DNA of 64,000 bases from Puffinus mauretanicus (Eukaryota; Chordata; Aves; Procellariiformes; Procellariidae): positions 62,001-126,000 of the forward strand of contig JAJKFH010002689.1 in NCBI GenBank assembly GCA_023333565.1, in the 5' to 3' direction. Shown here one piece after another: positions 1-13,600 of the stretch. Every line of letters begins with the position of its first letter. Positions within the stretch are counted from its first letter, which is position 1. The notes under the pieces were generated by a model that made no database searches, was not told the DNA's origin, and saw nothing but the letters and a program-made list of their open reading frames with translations. A program made the position numbers and the translations under genes.

Positions 1-1652
1 TGGCTCCTGGAAATGACCGTGCCCGCGATGGTAGGGGAAGGCTTCTGCGGCTGCACCATCACAACTGTGGTGCCGTTGACTTTCTGGTTGGCCGTGGTGG
101 TGATGGTGGTGGTCTGCGTCACGGTGCTGATGTTGGTCCTGGTGTCGGCTTTGGGCAGGGTCTGCGGCACCAGATTGATGATGTTCTTGGCCACGGCTTT
201 ACTCGACTTTGCCGGCAGCACCACGGATTTTTGCTGAGCCACGCTGGCAGCGATCAGCATGGCGCTGCTGGCGTTCTGGATGGTGGAGACGGGCAGGACG
301 GTCCCTTTGAGCTTGGTGCCGTTGCCAAGCTGAACGCTGACGATTTTTGGCCCCTCGATGGTTTTCAAGGGGCTGGAGAGCTCCATTTTCTCCTTGGGCA
401 CCTCCAGCGCGATCCCTTCCTCTTTCTCTGCCGATGCTGAGAAGGCGGCACCCTCGAGAGAGGTCTCCTGAGAGCTGTGCTCGGCCGGCCCCTTGGTGGA
501 GCCCGGCTCTGAATCTGATGAGACCCTGGTCACTGTCCGGGTGATGCTGCCGCAAGATGTTTTGATGGTTTTAATCCGCACTTTCAGGGGCCGCGAGGAA
601 TTGGAAGAAGGGGAATCATTGTTGTTGTCGTCTTCCTCCTCCTCTTCCTCAGCGCTGGACATACTCTGTGGACTTCCCATCGACTTCTCCAGAACTTCTT
701 GCTCTTCCTTGAGGGTGATATTGTCCAGCTGCTTTGGAGAAGTGGGGAGTCTGGGGCTTTGGACCACCGGCGAGGAAGGCTTGAAGAACGGCTCCCGGGG
801 GCTGGCGGGCGAGTGTTTCACTTCAGGAAGGTTGCTGGTGCTGCTGTCGAGGTTTGGGTCAGAACCGGGCCAGGACGTGATGGGAGAATCATCCGTGGAG
901 TAGCGAACGGTGACCGATTTCAGGTGATCCAAGGGACTGTCACCCAAGGCTGCAGCCAAACCCTTCGGGCTGGCTTCACGGCCCATCTCCTCCGAGTCAG
1001 ACTCCTCTTTTTTGATGCAGGGGATGGTAGGAGGGGACCCGTTTGCACCCCCTGCCTGGCTTGTTTCGAAGGACTGGGGGAAAGCCGGGGGCAGGTTCTC
1101 CGAGCTCTCTCCCATGGGCTCTTTGCAGTCCAGCGACGGGGTGGGAGACGGGGAGAGAGAGGGCACGGCGAGGGATTTCTCTTTCGGCTTACACTCCCGG
1201 GGTCTGTCAATCAGGTTGGCAGCGTTGTCTTCGTTGGGATCGGGGCTAAAATGGGAGAAGATATCCAGGGGTTTGGGGCCTTTTTCCTTCACCCAACACT
1301 CCCCGTTGGAGGATGCCACAGCTTCCACAGACCTGGAGGTGGGGGACCTGGGCATCTCGGTGGCCCCAAAGCCATTCTGCAGCAAGCGGGGCCCAATGAC
1401 GTGCCCATCTTTACTGCGCCCGTCCAGGGCATCGAGCTGCTCGGGGCAGACGGTGTTCTTCACGATCACGCTGACAGCGGTGATGTCTGTGTGGGGGAGG
1501 ACGTGGTCAGGGGGTCCCGGCTCCCCGGGGACTTGCTTGATGTGAGCGTCAGCTTCCTCATGGCCAGAATGGATGGCCTCGTTCGTGTCGATGTCAGGAA
1601 TATCGAAAGCTGCCAGAAGGTCATCGAAATCTGGAGTTTTCATGTCACCCAT
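1..1652 (-). CDS. ZNF687: Zinc finger protein 687, N-terminal part (first coding exon, runs off the left edge)
   Basis: The minus strand is open from an ATG at 1650-1652 to the window edge, giving 550 codons with no stop. The protein starts MGDMKTPDFDDLLAAFDIPD, the N-terminus shared by ZNF687 and ZNF592; the following IDTNEAIHSG and the VSVIVKNTVCPEQ block fit ZNF687. Further landmarks are a serine/acidic run near residues 330-350, a basic RPLKVRIKTIKTSCGSITRT block near 353-372, and a VSVQLGNGTKLKGTVLPV block near 437-455. The C2H2 zinc fingers of the family lie further on, outside the window. The exon begins at 1672 after a TTGCAG acceptor, leaving 20 nt of 5' UTR before the ATG. In mammals ZNF687 is a nuclear transcription regulator that associates with ZMYND8 and ZNF592. 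Its promoter is probably the CpG island near 21.5 kb. Synteny with PSMD4 supports ZNF687 over ZNF592. Confidence 0.95.
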   Translation of the reverse strand, partial: MGDMKTPDFDDLLAAFDIPDIDTNEAIHSGHEEADAHIKQVPGEPGPPDHVLPHTDITAVSVIVKNTVCPEQLDALDGRSKDGHVIGPRLLQNGFGATEMPRSPTSRSVEAVASSNGECWVKEKGPKPLDIFSHFSPDPNEDNAANLIDRPRECKPKEKSLAVPSLSPSPTPSLDCKEPMGESSENLPPAFPQSFETSQAGGANGSPPTIPCIKKEESDSEEMGREASPKGLAAALGDSPLDHLKSVTVRYSTDDSPITSWPGSDPNLDSSTSNLPEVKHSPASPREPFFKPSSPVVQSPRLPTSPKQLDNITLKEEQEVLEKSMGSPQSMSSAEEEEEEDDNNNDSPSSNSSRPLKVRIKTIKTSCGSITRTVTRVSSDSEPGSTKGPAEHSSQETSLEGAAFSASAEKEEGIALEVPKEKMELSSPLKTIEGPKIVSVQLGNGTKLKGTVLPVSTIQNASSAMLIAASVAQQKSVVLPAKSSKAVAKNIINLVPQTLPKADTRTNISTVTQTTTITTTANQKVNGTTVVMVQPQKPSPTIAGTVISRS

Positions 1653-4600
1653 GGTGGGGAATATGGCAGAGTCTGCAACCGAGCAAGGAGAAGGAGCATT
1701 AGCACCGTGACCCGGGCAGGCGGATGAAGCCGTCAGAGACACGTAGCAGAGAAGCAGATGGGAACTTGCTCCTCCGGAGCCCCACGCTAAGCACAAAATC
1801 CCCGTGCCGCCTTCCCTTTGAACCCCAGTCTCGCACCCCTTGGGCAAAGAGCAACACTTCTCGGCCTTTTTTCACTTCGTTTGTTTGCATATCATTTTTT
1901 TGATCCCCAGCCAGGACAGGAGAAAGTTCAGAAGGATCCCAGTGCCCTGGGAGAGACGTCTGAGACCGTGGGATGCAGCCTGGCAAGGACAGCGCTGCCC
2001 CAAGGCGGGAGCAATTCCCCACGTACATACAGGCTGAGGAAGGGCAGCAGCTCCGCGGCAGAGGATCGGCGGGTTGCAATGAATCACCGGGCGGGCGCGA
2101 GTTGGGCCCAGAGAGCTGCAGAAAGAGCAAACGCCTCGCAAGGGGAACACGCCATCGGGGGCACCCGAGACGACGCAGGAACCGTCCTTCCCCGCCGCGG
2201 CAGCAAGGCCGTCCCAAGGCCAGCCCCACGAGGACACGGCTCACGAGGAAGGCATCCAGACTGTAACAAGACGACTCAGATAAGAGACCTCGAACACGTG
2301 GGCCGTGGAGCAAAGGATGAAGAAATAGGGGAGGCTGAGGGGAAACATGGCAACAAGTTTCAAAACATGGCTGCGGCAGAGACAAAGGGAATAATGTTCC
2401 TCCTGTCACTGCAGGCTGGGTAAGAAATCCCAGGATTAAGCTGCAGCCAGGGGATGTGGCTTAGACAGCAGGAAAGACTCCGATTTCTAAGGATAACCAG
2501 GCAAAGGATCCCACTAGGCAGGAGGACGGGGGACGCCCCACATGCTGGAGAGCAGCTGGACGTGCGTCTGTCCGGGAGGGAGCAGATCCGCCGGGAGGGG
2601 ATGAGGGTCTTGGGGATGGTTTCGGGGTGCGCTGCCCTTAGCATAGACGGTTACTCCTAACATCAATCAGCAAAAGCAAAAAAAGAAGAGAAACCTTTAT
2701 CTCAGAGGCTGTGAGGGGTAAATGCAAACACCCTGCAGCCCCGCGGAGGGCCGGCCCTGGCAGTCGCCTCTTCCCCCAGCTCTCGGCGCTGCCTCTCAGC
2801 CGCCGCAGATCAAGCCAAGGCCGCTGGAGCACTCACTGCCGCCTGCCGTCCCCCTGCCCTCGCCCTGCCTCCCTGCTGCAGGGGCGGCACGGCGGGACGC
2901 GAATCCGCTCCTCGGGCAGCACAGCTTACGTGTCAGGGAAATGGCCGCAGCTTACAGCCTGGTCCAACCGCGCCGAGGAGATTCACAGCCTGGCTGGCTG
3001 TCCCTGCGGTGCGGTGGCAGCCGCCGGCAGCGGGAAGGACAGGCAGCAAGGCTGCTCCAACGGCTACGGCAAAATCCTCCGGCAGCCCCGTGCCGCAGCA
3101 GACTGGACGAGAACAACACGTATCGTGGGTAAATCTGCTTTTAGCAAAAGGGAGGGATTCCCTCCCGGGGAGCTGGGTTCAGTCAAAACCCACCAGTGCC
3201 AACGGAGAAGTTCAGCCTGCGTGGCGGCAGCCGGGGGACCGACAGCCCCCGCAACCCAGCGCTGGAAGCCCTCGACCTTGCCACAATTTACGCCAGAAAC
3301 AAGTCACTGCTCCGAAACCTGCCAAACCACCGACAGGCAGAAAGCCTGCAGCGTTTGTCTCAACAGATTAGCCAGAGCATCCCCCCGGCCGGGGGCACAT
3401 TGCAGACACCTTCAGCTATCATGTTGTCGGGTTGCAGCATCCATCCCCTTGACCTACCGGTTGCTGCGGAAGGGAGCGGTTCAGAGTCCCCGCAAATATG
3501 CTGCTGCAACGTATATTCTTTTAACAAAGATTTAATAATCTCCTCAGTCCTGTCCACTTATTTGTGAGGAGTGGGATGGGTGGATCGAGGGATTCTTGGC
3601 ATCTTGGCGTTGGCCAAACAGGCAGCAGCACTAACGAAGCTGGTGTCCTGGCGACCTCTCTATCTAATCGGGGGTGAACACAGACCAGCGTTCCCCTTGC
3701 ACGAGCAGCATCTCTTCTCAGACATGTCCCTGTATGAGCCTCACGCCCTGGAGGCCACAACGCTTTCACCCTCGCCCCTACACAACCTGGTGCAGCCGGT
3801 TCAGCGTTTAGGCCCTTCACCTCGCCTCGACGTGATGCTCCAGCTTCCCGCTGGTCACAGAAAGGCTTTTGCTGATGGCTGCAGCCCGGCAGCGCGCCGT
3901 GTCCCTGGGACAGGGCACCGTGCGGTGGGCCGGGAAAGCATTCCTCGCAGGCTGGTGCTGCTCAGGGGAAGGGCTGCATCCTTGGAAGAGCTCCTCTGAG
4001 CCTCCACGGAGATCTCCATTTGTACACGGAGGGCCAGACACACTCCCATGGCAAAGAGCTCCATCCCGCAGCTTCCTTTCCTAAACTGGAGGTGGATGGA
4101 GGAAACGAGAGGAGCTGGTGCCCATCACCTCCGTGTCAGCATCTGGCCTCAGGGAAGCAGCAGCTCCCAGCCAGCCTGGGTTTCCCTGGAGGCGAGCAGC
4201 AGCGATCACAGCTCCACTCCGCTTGTGTCCGAAGCAAAAACTACCTACTGCCTTGTGCAGTTGGAGGTCTCCCGACCAGCTTTCACCCTCTCCAACACAA
4301 GTACCTGGTGACAAAGCAGTGCGGAGGCCAAACGGGTTTCAGAAACAGTCTTGGGACTGCTCTCACACATGGTTTGGTCCTTTTTTTGTACCTGGCAAAC
4401 CCCCTCAGACACCCGATTCAGCTATTCTCAGGCTTAGCAGATCTATAAAGACCCTGGTGGTTTTCCCGACAGACAGCTTAGTAAGGAGGACTTAGTCTAG
4501 CTTTATTTTTAACTCTCACCGTAGGTCACCCCAAGGGGATCTCCACCGGGTGCAGCGTGGGGTCTGTGGGGCACTAAGGAATCTGCTGCTCCAGAACTGA

Positions 4601-7600
4601 CATTTCAAATGCAAGTGGGCGGCTTTCTACTGGCATCGCTTCTGCCATGCCCAAGCGCCCCGTCTGCCGACCCATGGATCCCGTCGCGGCATTGTGGGGG
4701 AAGAAGTAAACAGGGCGAGTGCTCACTGGCACTTAAATCTCCACTAAAGCCGAAGAGGAAGACGGCACGGAAAAGGCAGCTCTGCACGGCAGGAGTAGTA
4801 TTTCTTGCTTGCAAAAGCACAAAGGATTCGACATCACAACAAACCACTGGGAGACAAGAAAAGGGCGACCTCGGAGGAAGGAATCCACACCTCGAAATGG
4901 AAAACCACCGAGGCAAACAGCAGAGCCGCCTTCTAGCCAGGGATGTTCCCGTGAGAGCAGAGCAGGCACCCCGGGGACGCCGAGGATGCTACAGCACAGG
5001 CGGCGGAGGGGATTCTGTTAGCAACAGGAAGATCATCTTCGTGAGGCTGAAATACACAGGAATAAGGTCTCAAAGAGCACAAGTGGGATCGTGCTGCTTT
5101 ATCTCCCCGTAAACATGTGGGGTTTTTAGCCAAATGTCCTATTCCACTTTGGGATGAAGTCAAAACGCGCCTGCGTTTAGGGAGGAAGAGACTGTCCCTA
5201 CAGAAGGGCTGAGAATCTAGATCCCAAAAAGAAAAATTAGCCTTTGCTGCCGGTTGCCAGGACAGCCTGCACATGCCCCCCAGACCTTGCTCTGCCCAGC
5301 AGCCCACTGCTCTCGGCCGCTAAACATCTCCTTCCAGCACCGGCTTTGGGGAAGCAGACTCATTTCTGGGAGATTTCAACAAGTTCACCCCGCTTCCTAA
5401 AACCAGTTTTCACCACGTGCTCCTCCAGGCAATGCAGGACTTCAGCCGCAACCTCAGCAGAGGGAAGCCGTCGGTGAGAGGACCAGAAGGAAAAGCACCA
5501 GGCTTTAAAATACTGTGGCGGGGGAGATACCGAACGCTACGCTCCTCTTCCAGTGCTGCCATCTGGTTCTTCAGCACAGGATCTCTGCCGAGAACAGCAT
5601 GACACAAGGACATTTGTTTTTCAAATGACTTTTCTAATCACCGTTTAGCAGGATACAAATATTTACAGTAAAGCGGAGAGAAGCAGGTTGCTACGCTGGA
5701 AAAGATTCCCAAGAAGAAAAGAGGCGACACAAGGGAAATCCTCCTCTATCCAGCACAGAGGGAAGGACTGCTGGCTCTGTCCTCAAAGTGGCTTTGGGTC
5801 AGCTTGCTGAGCGGAGCCTGAAGGTTGGGGGTGACGATGGACCCGTCTTCAGGCTCGATATTGCTTTTCCCTGTGCCAGGGGATGGCTCAGAAGCGACCT
5901 GGAGGAGCCAGCCTTGCTGCACCCCCAGCACCTCCAGCAAGGCATATACCCCCTGCCATACCTCCCCGAGCAAAAAGAGACTAGGGCTAAAAACACAAAG
6001 AAGAGCTTCTCTCCTGGACAGGAGGACACACGAGTGAACGCCAGTAAGACGGTGAACCTCCGCTGGGCTGAGCAGAGCCCCGAGGCGCTGGCAGAGGCAG
6101 GACTGCACGCGGCGGCCCGGCTCCGGGCACAAAGAGTCGCTCCCATCTCCGAAGCGCCGGCTTGCATCACCGCCAGCTCCCCTCACCGTTGATGACGGGA
6201 AACGGAGCGCTCCCGTGTGCTAAGGCCACAAAGGACCAGCCCAGCGCTCAGCCTGGCTTATTACTTTTATTTTGTGCTCAAGACCTGCTCTGCCGTAAAC
6301 CCTTAATTCATTTTTATCAGGGTCTCCGATGGGGAGAGGAAAGAACAAACCCACAGCACCTCATTTCTTTGGGCTCACAGATGGGTTTTAAATATAGCCC
6401 ACTGATCTTTTTAAGTGTTTCCTTTGATTACTTTCTTCCCAGCCCCTCACTAGAAGGGTTCTGGCCTTTCTTGCCTTTAAAATCCATGGTCTTGGCCAAT
6501 CATGCCCTCCTTTTAGCATCTCTGCTTTTAAAAGCAAAACCGATTCTGGATCCTCCATCTCTTTTTTAAAAGCTCACAGCTTTAAGGCAGGAATGAAGTC
6601 ATTTATGAACCGTTCATCACTTCCATGCTCTCAGAGATGCTCTTCAAGTGATGGCTTCCCACCGAAAGGGAGGCTCCTCCTTGCAGGAGTCCCTGCACAG
6701 GGTTGATTACACGAGTATTTCTCCTTGTTTGGTGTTAACGGGAAGGTCTCTGCCCCGGAAGGGTTTTTTTTGTTGTTGTCGTTAGAAATCCCAAGTCTAA
6801 GATCTCTCATTCAGCCCCTTCTGAAGGAAGAGGAGAGTCATGGTCTTGAGTCAGTAACTCCTACCAAAAAGGAGACAGCAGAGATGGGAAAAACCCAGCT
6901 CCACCTCGAACGCTACCAGGCTGACATGGGGAGTTATTTTGGTAGCTCAAAACACAACTATTTTCTTAGGCAAAAGAACTATTTTTCTCAGGCGAAACAA
7001 AGCCAACGACGGGGGGAAGGGAAGGGTATTTTTAACCTTACTGGCTAAGTGGTGTTAACTGTCTTGCCTCACAGAAAAAGAAAAGTTTACAACAAGCACC
7101 AGCTTCGCGTGGAAACAGCTCTCTGATGCGGGCAATGCCGTCCCACCGTGGACAAGCCTTCCGCGAGCAGGCTGCCTTCCGAAGCACTGGCAGGACCCGT
7201 CCGTGGTCGCACGGCTCAGAGCCGGTCTGATCGCCCGTCAGCATGGTGGTCACCGGTCCCCTGCTTCACAGCTTGGGAAACTGCAGCACAGGGGACAGAA
7301 AGAGTCAGAGCTCTGTGGAAAAGATCCCAAAATCCTCTCTGGATTTGTCGAGGAAGAGCTGTGGACCAGAAGGTTGCCAAACTTGTTTGCCAGCCTGCCC
7401 TGAACATCACAGCCCCGGCTCTAAATTAGAGGTCAGCAGACTCCACATCTGAAAGTCCCCGCTCTGTGATCCTGCCTACTACCAAAAACACATCAAAGCA
7501 CGCAGGGCACAGGATCACCCCGAAAAACACCCCACAGAGATGGTTACCCTGATGGAAAAACAAGGCAGGGCCGTGCACCTCTGCGCAGCACACAGACCAG

Positions 7601-10600
7601 GGCTACGCCTCGCAGCCGGCACTGCCGGCCGCCCTGCCGGGAGACGAACACGGTGATCGCGCCGTGTGCCGCTCAGGAGCGGGACACATCACGGGATCGG
7701 CAAGGAGGCCGAGCTGGGCAACCCAAATCCCTGATGTGAGAAGGAAGTCAGCGCAGGCTGCCGAGTCCAAAACCATGGAGTTACTAGCGTCCCCTTCCAC
7801 CTCAAAGATCCCCTTCCCACCCCAACCATCCCCTTCTCACCCCAACCACGCTGCCGACCCAGCCGCCTCGTGCCCGCGAGCCGTAGCCTCTCGGTAGGTG
7901 ACTCCTAAGGTCAGGAATGCCGGACGTCACTTCTCTACAAGTCACCCCAAGGTTACACGGGGTTTTGAACTGAAATCATCAACGCTATGCTAAAACCAGC
8001 CCTTCCTCCAGCAAAGTACAAGGCTGGAGAGACGGGGCTAGAACTGAAAAGCAGGGCAGCCACAGCCCGTTATTTGCATAATGAATATACACACACAAAA
8101 ACCCTAGCAAAAGCAAATCACTCCAATAATCACCAGGCTTTCAGTTTCAGGCAGAAGGAGATAGTTTCGCGTTACTCTGCTGTTCACAAAACCATCCCCA
8201 GCGTCCAGCGCGGCTGCCCAGGCTCTGGATGCACAGGGAGGACACAGCTCCCGCAGCACAGCTTCGCTCCGGGGTCAGCTGTGTCACCGCTGTCCGATCC
8301 GACACGGGACATAAGCTGGGTGCGGGGACTGCAGTCGGCAGGCCAGCATGCTTATTAGGAAAGCGCAGGTACCTGGGATGTAACGGTGTCTGGCTGAAAC
8401 GCGGCAGGGACGTGTTTTAGCTGGTCCCCCGCAGGAAGAGGAAGCAGTTCTGCTAACGCTCTGCTGCGAGGTTCACGTTTCTGCCTTTCAGAAGAGCAGG
8501 AGGCTGGGCAAGAGGCAGGTCTTGGGTAGCTGCCCTCCACAGCACAGCAAAGATAATAAAAATCCACAAGCTTTGGAAGAACAACCATGAGGAAGAGGAG
8601 ATTCCACTTTCCAGGTCTGAGTCCCCAGACCTGCAGCTCCAGGTCTGGAGCAACCCAAGCATCTCTCCACCAGACCCAACAGCGCAAGACCCCGGTGTTT
8701 CCCACCAGCAGATTATCCCCCACCAGAGAGAGGGGACACAGGTGGGGCCCAGACAAACCAATGCCGAGCTCGTATTAGCAACGCAGAAAAGCTGGCCCGG
8801 AGCTTACGCCGGCCCCAGCTCCACCGCAGCACTGCTGTGACACAGACCCCGAATCGGTCCGGTTGAGGGGAACCACGGCAAGCCCCCAGAAGTTAATGAG
8901 GCTCACAGCTAAAATAATAAGACGATGAGTAACTGCTGAAACACAACTGTTATTTTTATGGCTCATTTGCTTATTTAGTCTACCACAAAAAGATAAAATG
9001 TTGCTAAAAATCTCCTCTTCAGCAGCCAAGCCTCCCTTAAAAGAAAAGCTTATTTCTTCATTAGGAGGGGGGTTGCCCAGCTCGCTGTTTCAGAAGGACA
9101 AAGACACCAAAGCTGGCCACAACACGCGTGGAGACGACGCTGCTTTCCTTTCCCCAAACTCCTCCTGCTTAAACCCCCCCAAACGTGCCAGCTCCGCTCA
9201 CGCCTGAGCTCGAACGACTGCTCACCCATCGCCACTCCACGTCCTCCTCTGTACACCAAATGAGAGGCAATTCTCCGTCTCCACACCACGCTCCTACGCT
9301 GGTCCCGTACCAGGTCGTGTTAAAACATATTCAAAGGATCCTGCCCTTGCAAACCATCCGGCTGCGCCCACCGCGCAGCCCTTAAAATGCTCACACGGTT
9401 TTTGAGATCCGCTTGCCCATGGAAGCCTGCGCCAGCCAGCCCTCGCAAGCAAGGGGCTCCGAAACGCTGCTCAGCCCGGGGTTTGGCAGGGGCGCGGAGG
9501 ACTGCACACTCACCCCCGACGCCAAGAGCACCCGAAGGGCTTCCCACCGCACGTTTTTGGCCCGGGAGCGGCGGGCACTGTCTGCGGAAGCACCGGGCCC
9601 CCGGCCGCCGAGCCTGGCCCACCGGCCGGCGGGGCGAGCGGGGGCCGCTCCGGAGCAGCCGGAGTGGTTCAGACAAAAAAGGCCAAACGCTGGGACTATT
9701 TCAAGGGCTTGCTATTTTTAAAAGCTGCTTTTCCTGTTTCCCTTCCTGACCCTCGCGAGGACTTGCTGCCCGCCAGCAAGTTTGCACCAAAACAAGAAAA
9801 ATCACCCTTCAAAACCCGACTCTGGAACAAAGTTAAGCCGGGTTTAACCCCCCACCCCACGCCACCCTCCCGCATACACGCGCACGGGGGGCCTGCGGCC
9901 CTGCCTGCGGCCCTGCCTGCTGCCGCCGCGTCCGAGGCCAGCGGGAACGGCTGCGCTCCCGGCACCACGTGACAGGCGGGATTAGCTTCCGAGGCACAGA
10001 GGAAACCTTTGACAAACCTGTCCCCGTGCCGCTGCTCCCAGGCCTCGAGCCGGTGGCCTCCCTTGGGCCGCCAGCGCCCAGGGAACCCTGGAGAAAAACA
10101 AATCTCCGCCGCGGGTATCTGCAAAACACAAAATAATAAGGACAAGTTCACCTGGCCGGCAGGGAGCCGAGCGGATCGCTGCCTCTCTTGTCCTCCCGGG
10201 GCTCTCGGAGCTATTTTAAAACTGATCCCCTGCTCAAAAGCCCCAGCCTTTGTGCAGAGGAGACGTCACCGGTGAGAACAACTGTTTTTAACGAGCCGAA
10301 TGAGCGCTGGGTGTTATACAATCTCACTCCCCGGCGGAGACCTCACAGACAATCTTCAGAGGACCTTGTCAGGGGGAGGACGGGGGTAAATTCCCCGAGC
10401 AACAAACTCGTAGCACCTGGTGCAGCTTTTCTCCATTTCAGTGCCTCCCTTCGCTCTCCAAATCCTCCCCAGCCCCCTGTTACCGGCAACTGGTGGAGAG
10501 GAGGAAAGAAAAGCCTGCGGTAGCCCCACTCTCGGTTATTTATGCAGCGGTCAGTGTTCATCTGTTCCCCTTCCCTTCTCTCCAGGGGCAGCTCCTCCCG

Positions 10601-13600
10601 CCGCCGCGCTCCCACGAAGCAGCCACATTAATGGTTGATGCGGCTCGCAGCTGGTGCCGGGGAGGGACGGGATCGGCGGCATCTGCCCCGGCGCAGATAA
10701 AGCGGCAGCGCAGCAGCCTTGCCTTGCCTTCCCCGCAGCCCTGCAACTCGTCAAAGAAAGCGCAGCCAGGAGCAGAGCCCAGAGTGTTGCAGAGCCGCTG
10801 CCCGGATTTCGTGGTCGAGAGATTGTGCGAGATAAACACGCAGCTCTCCTTTGTTTTGGGACTAGAAGTGTAGTTTTGACAAGTTTTGCACAAGTTGGTA
10901 CGAGCAGCCGTGGCTTTGTAGTAGAAAGCCACTTTAAAATGAGTGAGGTTTGTTTAAATGGTTTAATTTAAGTTTCTCCCTGCAACACACACAGTGCCCA
11001 GCTCCAAAAGGGTCTCTCCAAAAAGGAAAATTTCCTGAAAGCAGCCAGACAGAACTCTTCCCTCAATAAGATGCTGAAACCAACTTGATATTTTTCAACT
11101 GACAGAGAACAGTGTCATTTTACTGTCCAAATTGAGGCCAAAAAGTAAACCAGATTTCAGAGATGAAAGGATTTTAAGAGATATTATTAGTCTGACAGCA
11201 AGCTATTAAGGAATCACCCGGAAGGATCGCTTGCTTGGAAAACCCAGACTGTGCTGCTGTCAACCCAGCAGAAAACTGTACACTGACCCTGCAAGAGGAC
11301 TTTGTTTTTCTGTTTTTCTCCCCATCTCCAAACAGTATTTCCCTCTTAAGCGAGATCTGGCATACAGGTAACGTCCTAACGAGGCTCATGCTTGACGAAG
11401 TTGGGTTTTAGCCCCTGTTCCCTGTTACATGTGATGAAATTGAGGCATCGGGTGATGTGAACGCCACACCAATGGAGCCGGACCAGCACCCGTCCCAGGA
11501 CCAGCTCCCATCACATCAGGACTCATTCTGCCACCAGTGGATCCCACCCCGCTGAAACCCCGTACCTGTTGGAGCTACATCCTTCCCCGCTCCGCTTTCT
11601 TCGCTTCTGCGTAGGCCCCTCCTGGCCCGGCTGCTCTGGGAACCACCTTCTGGTATCTAGCACGGTGCCAGACAGATTCTCCAACTTCAACGCTCGTTAG
11701 CCGCCCCTCACTACTTTCCAGAACTACAATTAGTTTTGCTAATATGAAAGGCAGAAGGGGTTCGGCCAAGCTTCGGAAGAGATAACACAGGTCAGAAGAG
11801 AAACAAAGAGAAACATTAAGAATGGCTCTTGCACGTTAAAAGTCTTTATTTAATTCCACGTCCATTTTATCAAAATCAAAATCTTTGGATCCATGGACAT
11901 GGAATTAAATCTCCCACAGCCCTTTTTCTCCTCCTAATCAGGGAGGAAATATTACCTCCCCCTTTTCGGGATGAAGGAAGCAGGCAGAGGAGAAGCATCA
12001 AGGGCAGCAAAGCAATCTGGGGGACAGACCGTGCAGGGAACTGGCACCCCCACGTCCCCAGTCCTCACCGAGCCTTAACGGGGTTTCTGCACCCGGCAGC
12101 CCCTGCTCGTGCCCGTCCCTCGCACTTGTCCCGCGCTCCTCCGCGACCCCAAATGCTTTTCCGCCCCTTCGCATGCAGCATCTACACCTCAAGCGATCCA
12201 CGAAATCCCCCGGCCATCACCTCAGTGACACGCCCCTGCTCCCACCCGCATCCACTTGCTCCGTAACCGTAGTCCAAACCCGCACAGCCTATTTCCAAAA
12301 CACAGCACCCAACCCCTTGCCAGCACACGAGATTTCTCTCTCTGCCTCCTGATCTCCTAAGAATTTGCTTATCTAGCAAGCCTTTAGCAGCAGAATTTGC
12401 AAACACCGTCCCCATTGCGTTTCCAGAGAGGCAGCCGCTGTGCCAGGGACCCGAGCCCGGTACTGACCTGATGGGAAGGAGCTTCTGGATGGAGTGGAGA
12501 GGGAGGAAAAGAGAAAAAAAGGGGGGGGAAGAGACAGAGAGTGGTCTCAGGTTTCACGTGGAGGAGAGGGGGAAAATGATAGAAAGGCAGGCTGGTTAAA
12601 CAAGAACCAGCAACATGTCCTACTCCCAGCATGACATCATGAGGTCAGGGCTCAGCGGGGACGGCTGCAGAGGGAGGGGAGGTTCGGAGGGAAAAAAAGA
12701 GAGAAATAAATAAAATGACCCAGCACCAAACTCCTCTGCCCCCCCGGCACTTGGGGAGGGCGGCTCTGGCTACGGTGGGGATCTAACGGCAACCACTGGC
12801 GGCTCTGCAGGCGGTGGCAACGCGAGCCGGAGGGGTCCCTCCCCGCCGCCTTGCCCCCCAGCGCAGCGGCTGATGGCCGGAGCGGCCCCCCCTTCCCCTG
12901 CCATCTGCCAGCGCCGGCATCCAGAGACTCCACAGCTCGGCCTCCCCGCGGCTGCCATCCGCACGGGCAGGGCAGGGCTGGGCGCAGGAGAGACGGGGGC
13001 TGCAAGAAGCAGCAGAACTGTGGGGTGCCCGGGCTCTGACATCAAACCAGGTTTCTCAGCCTCCCCGGCAGCATTTGCATCCTCCCCGCCACTTGAAACC
13101 CAAAGCAAAATCCTCGATACTCCTGGAAAGGCTCTTCCCTATCTCCAGGCACGTGTCCTGGCCCTTTCCAGGGAGCTCTGGGACAGAGGGGTCTGCATTT
13201 GCTGCAGCAGCAGCCTCTGCGGTCCTCTGAGCTTGGCCAGACTTGGATCTGCCACGCAGGGGAAAAGGGAGCGAGAATCCCTGCGCTTCACCATTTGTAA
13301 GATCAGGGCACCCCAATGACGTTTGGGGCTTTGAAACGCCTCAAGAACCACAGGGGAGAGACGTTAGAGAGAGAAAATATCACCTGATGGGGGAGCGCAG
13401 ACCATCCCTCCAGCTCCTCTGAAGGACGGAGTAAGGCAAAAGGTGCGGGGACGCTGGTTTTAGGATTCTTCAAGACCTCGCAAAGGGGGAAACGTCTGAG
13501 TCAAACCCCAGAAGCATCCAGAGGCCCGAGCGGACCGGTCCCCCCTTACCACACCCTAACGGGGCTGTTGAAGCTTCAACAGCTCGGTTAGAAGCAGGCA

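Noticed and set aside
699..1727. 342-codon plus-strand frame at the left edge
   Set aside because: It is antisense to the ZNF687 coding exon, whose protein is recognisable; the plus-strand frame is a shadow.
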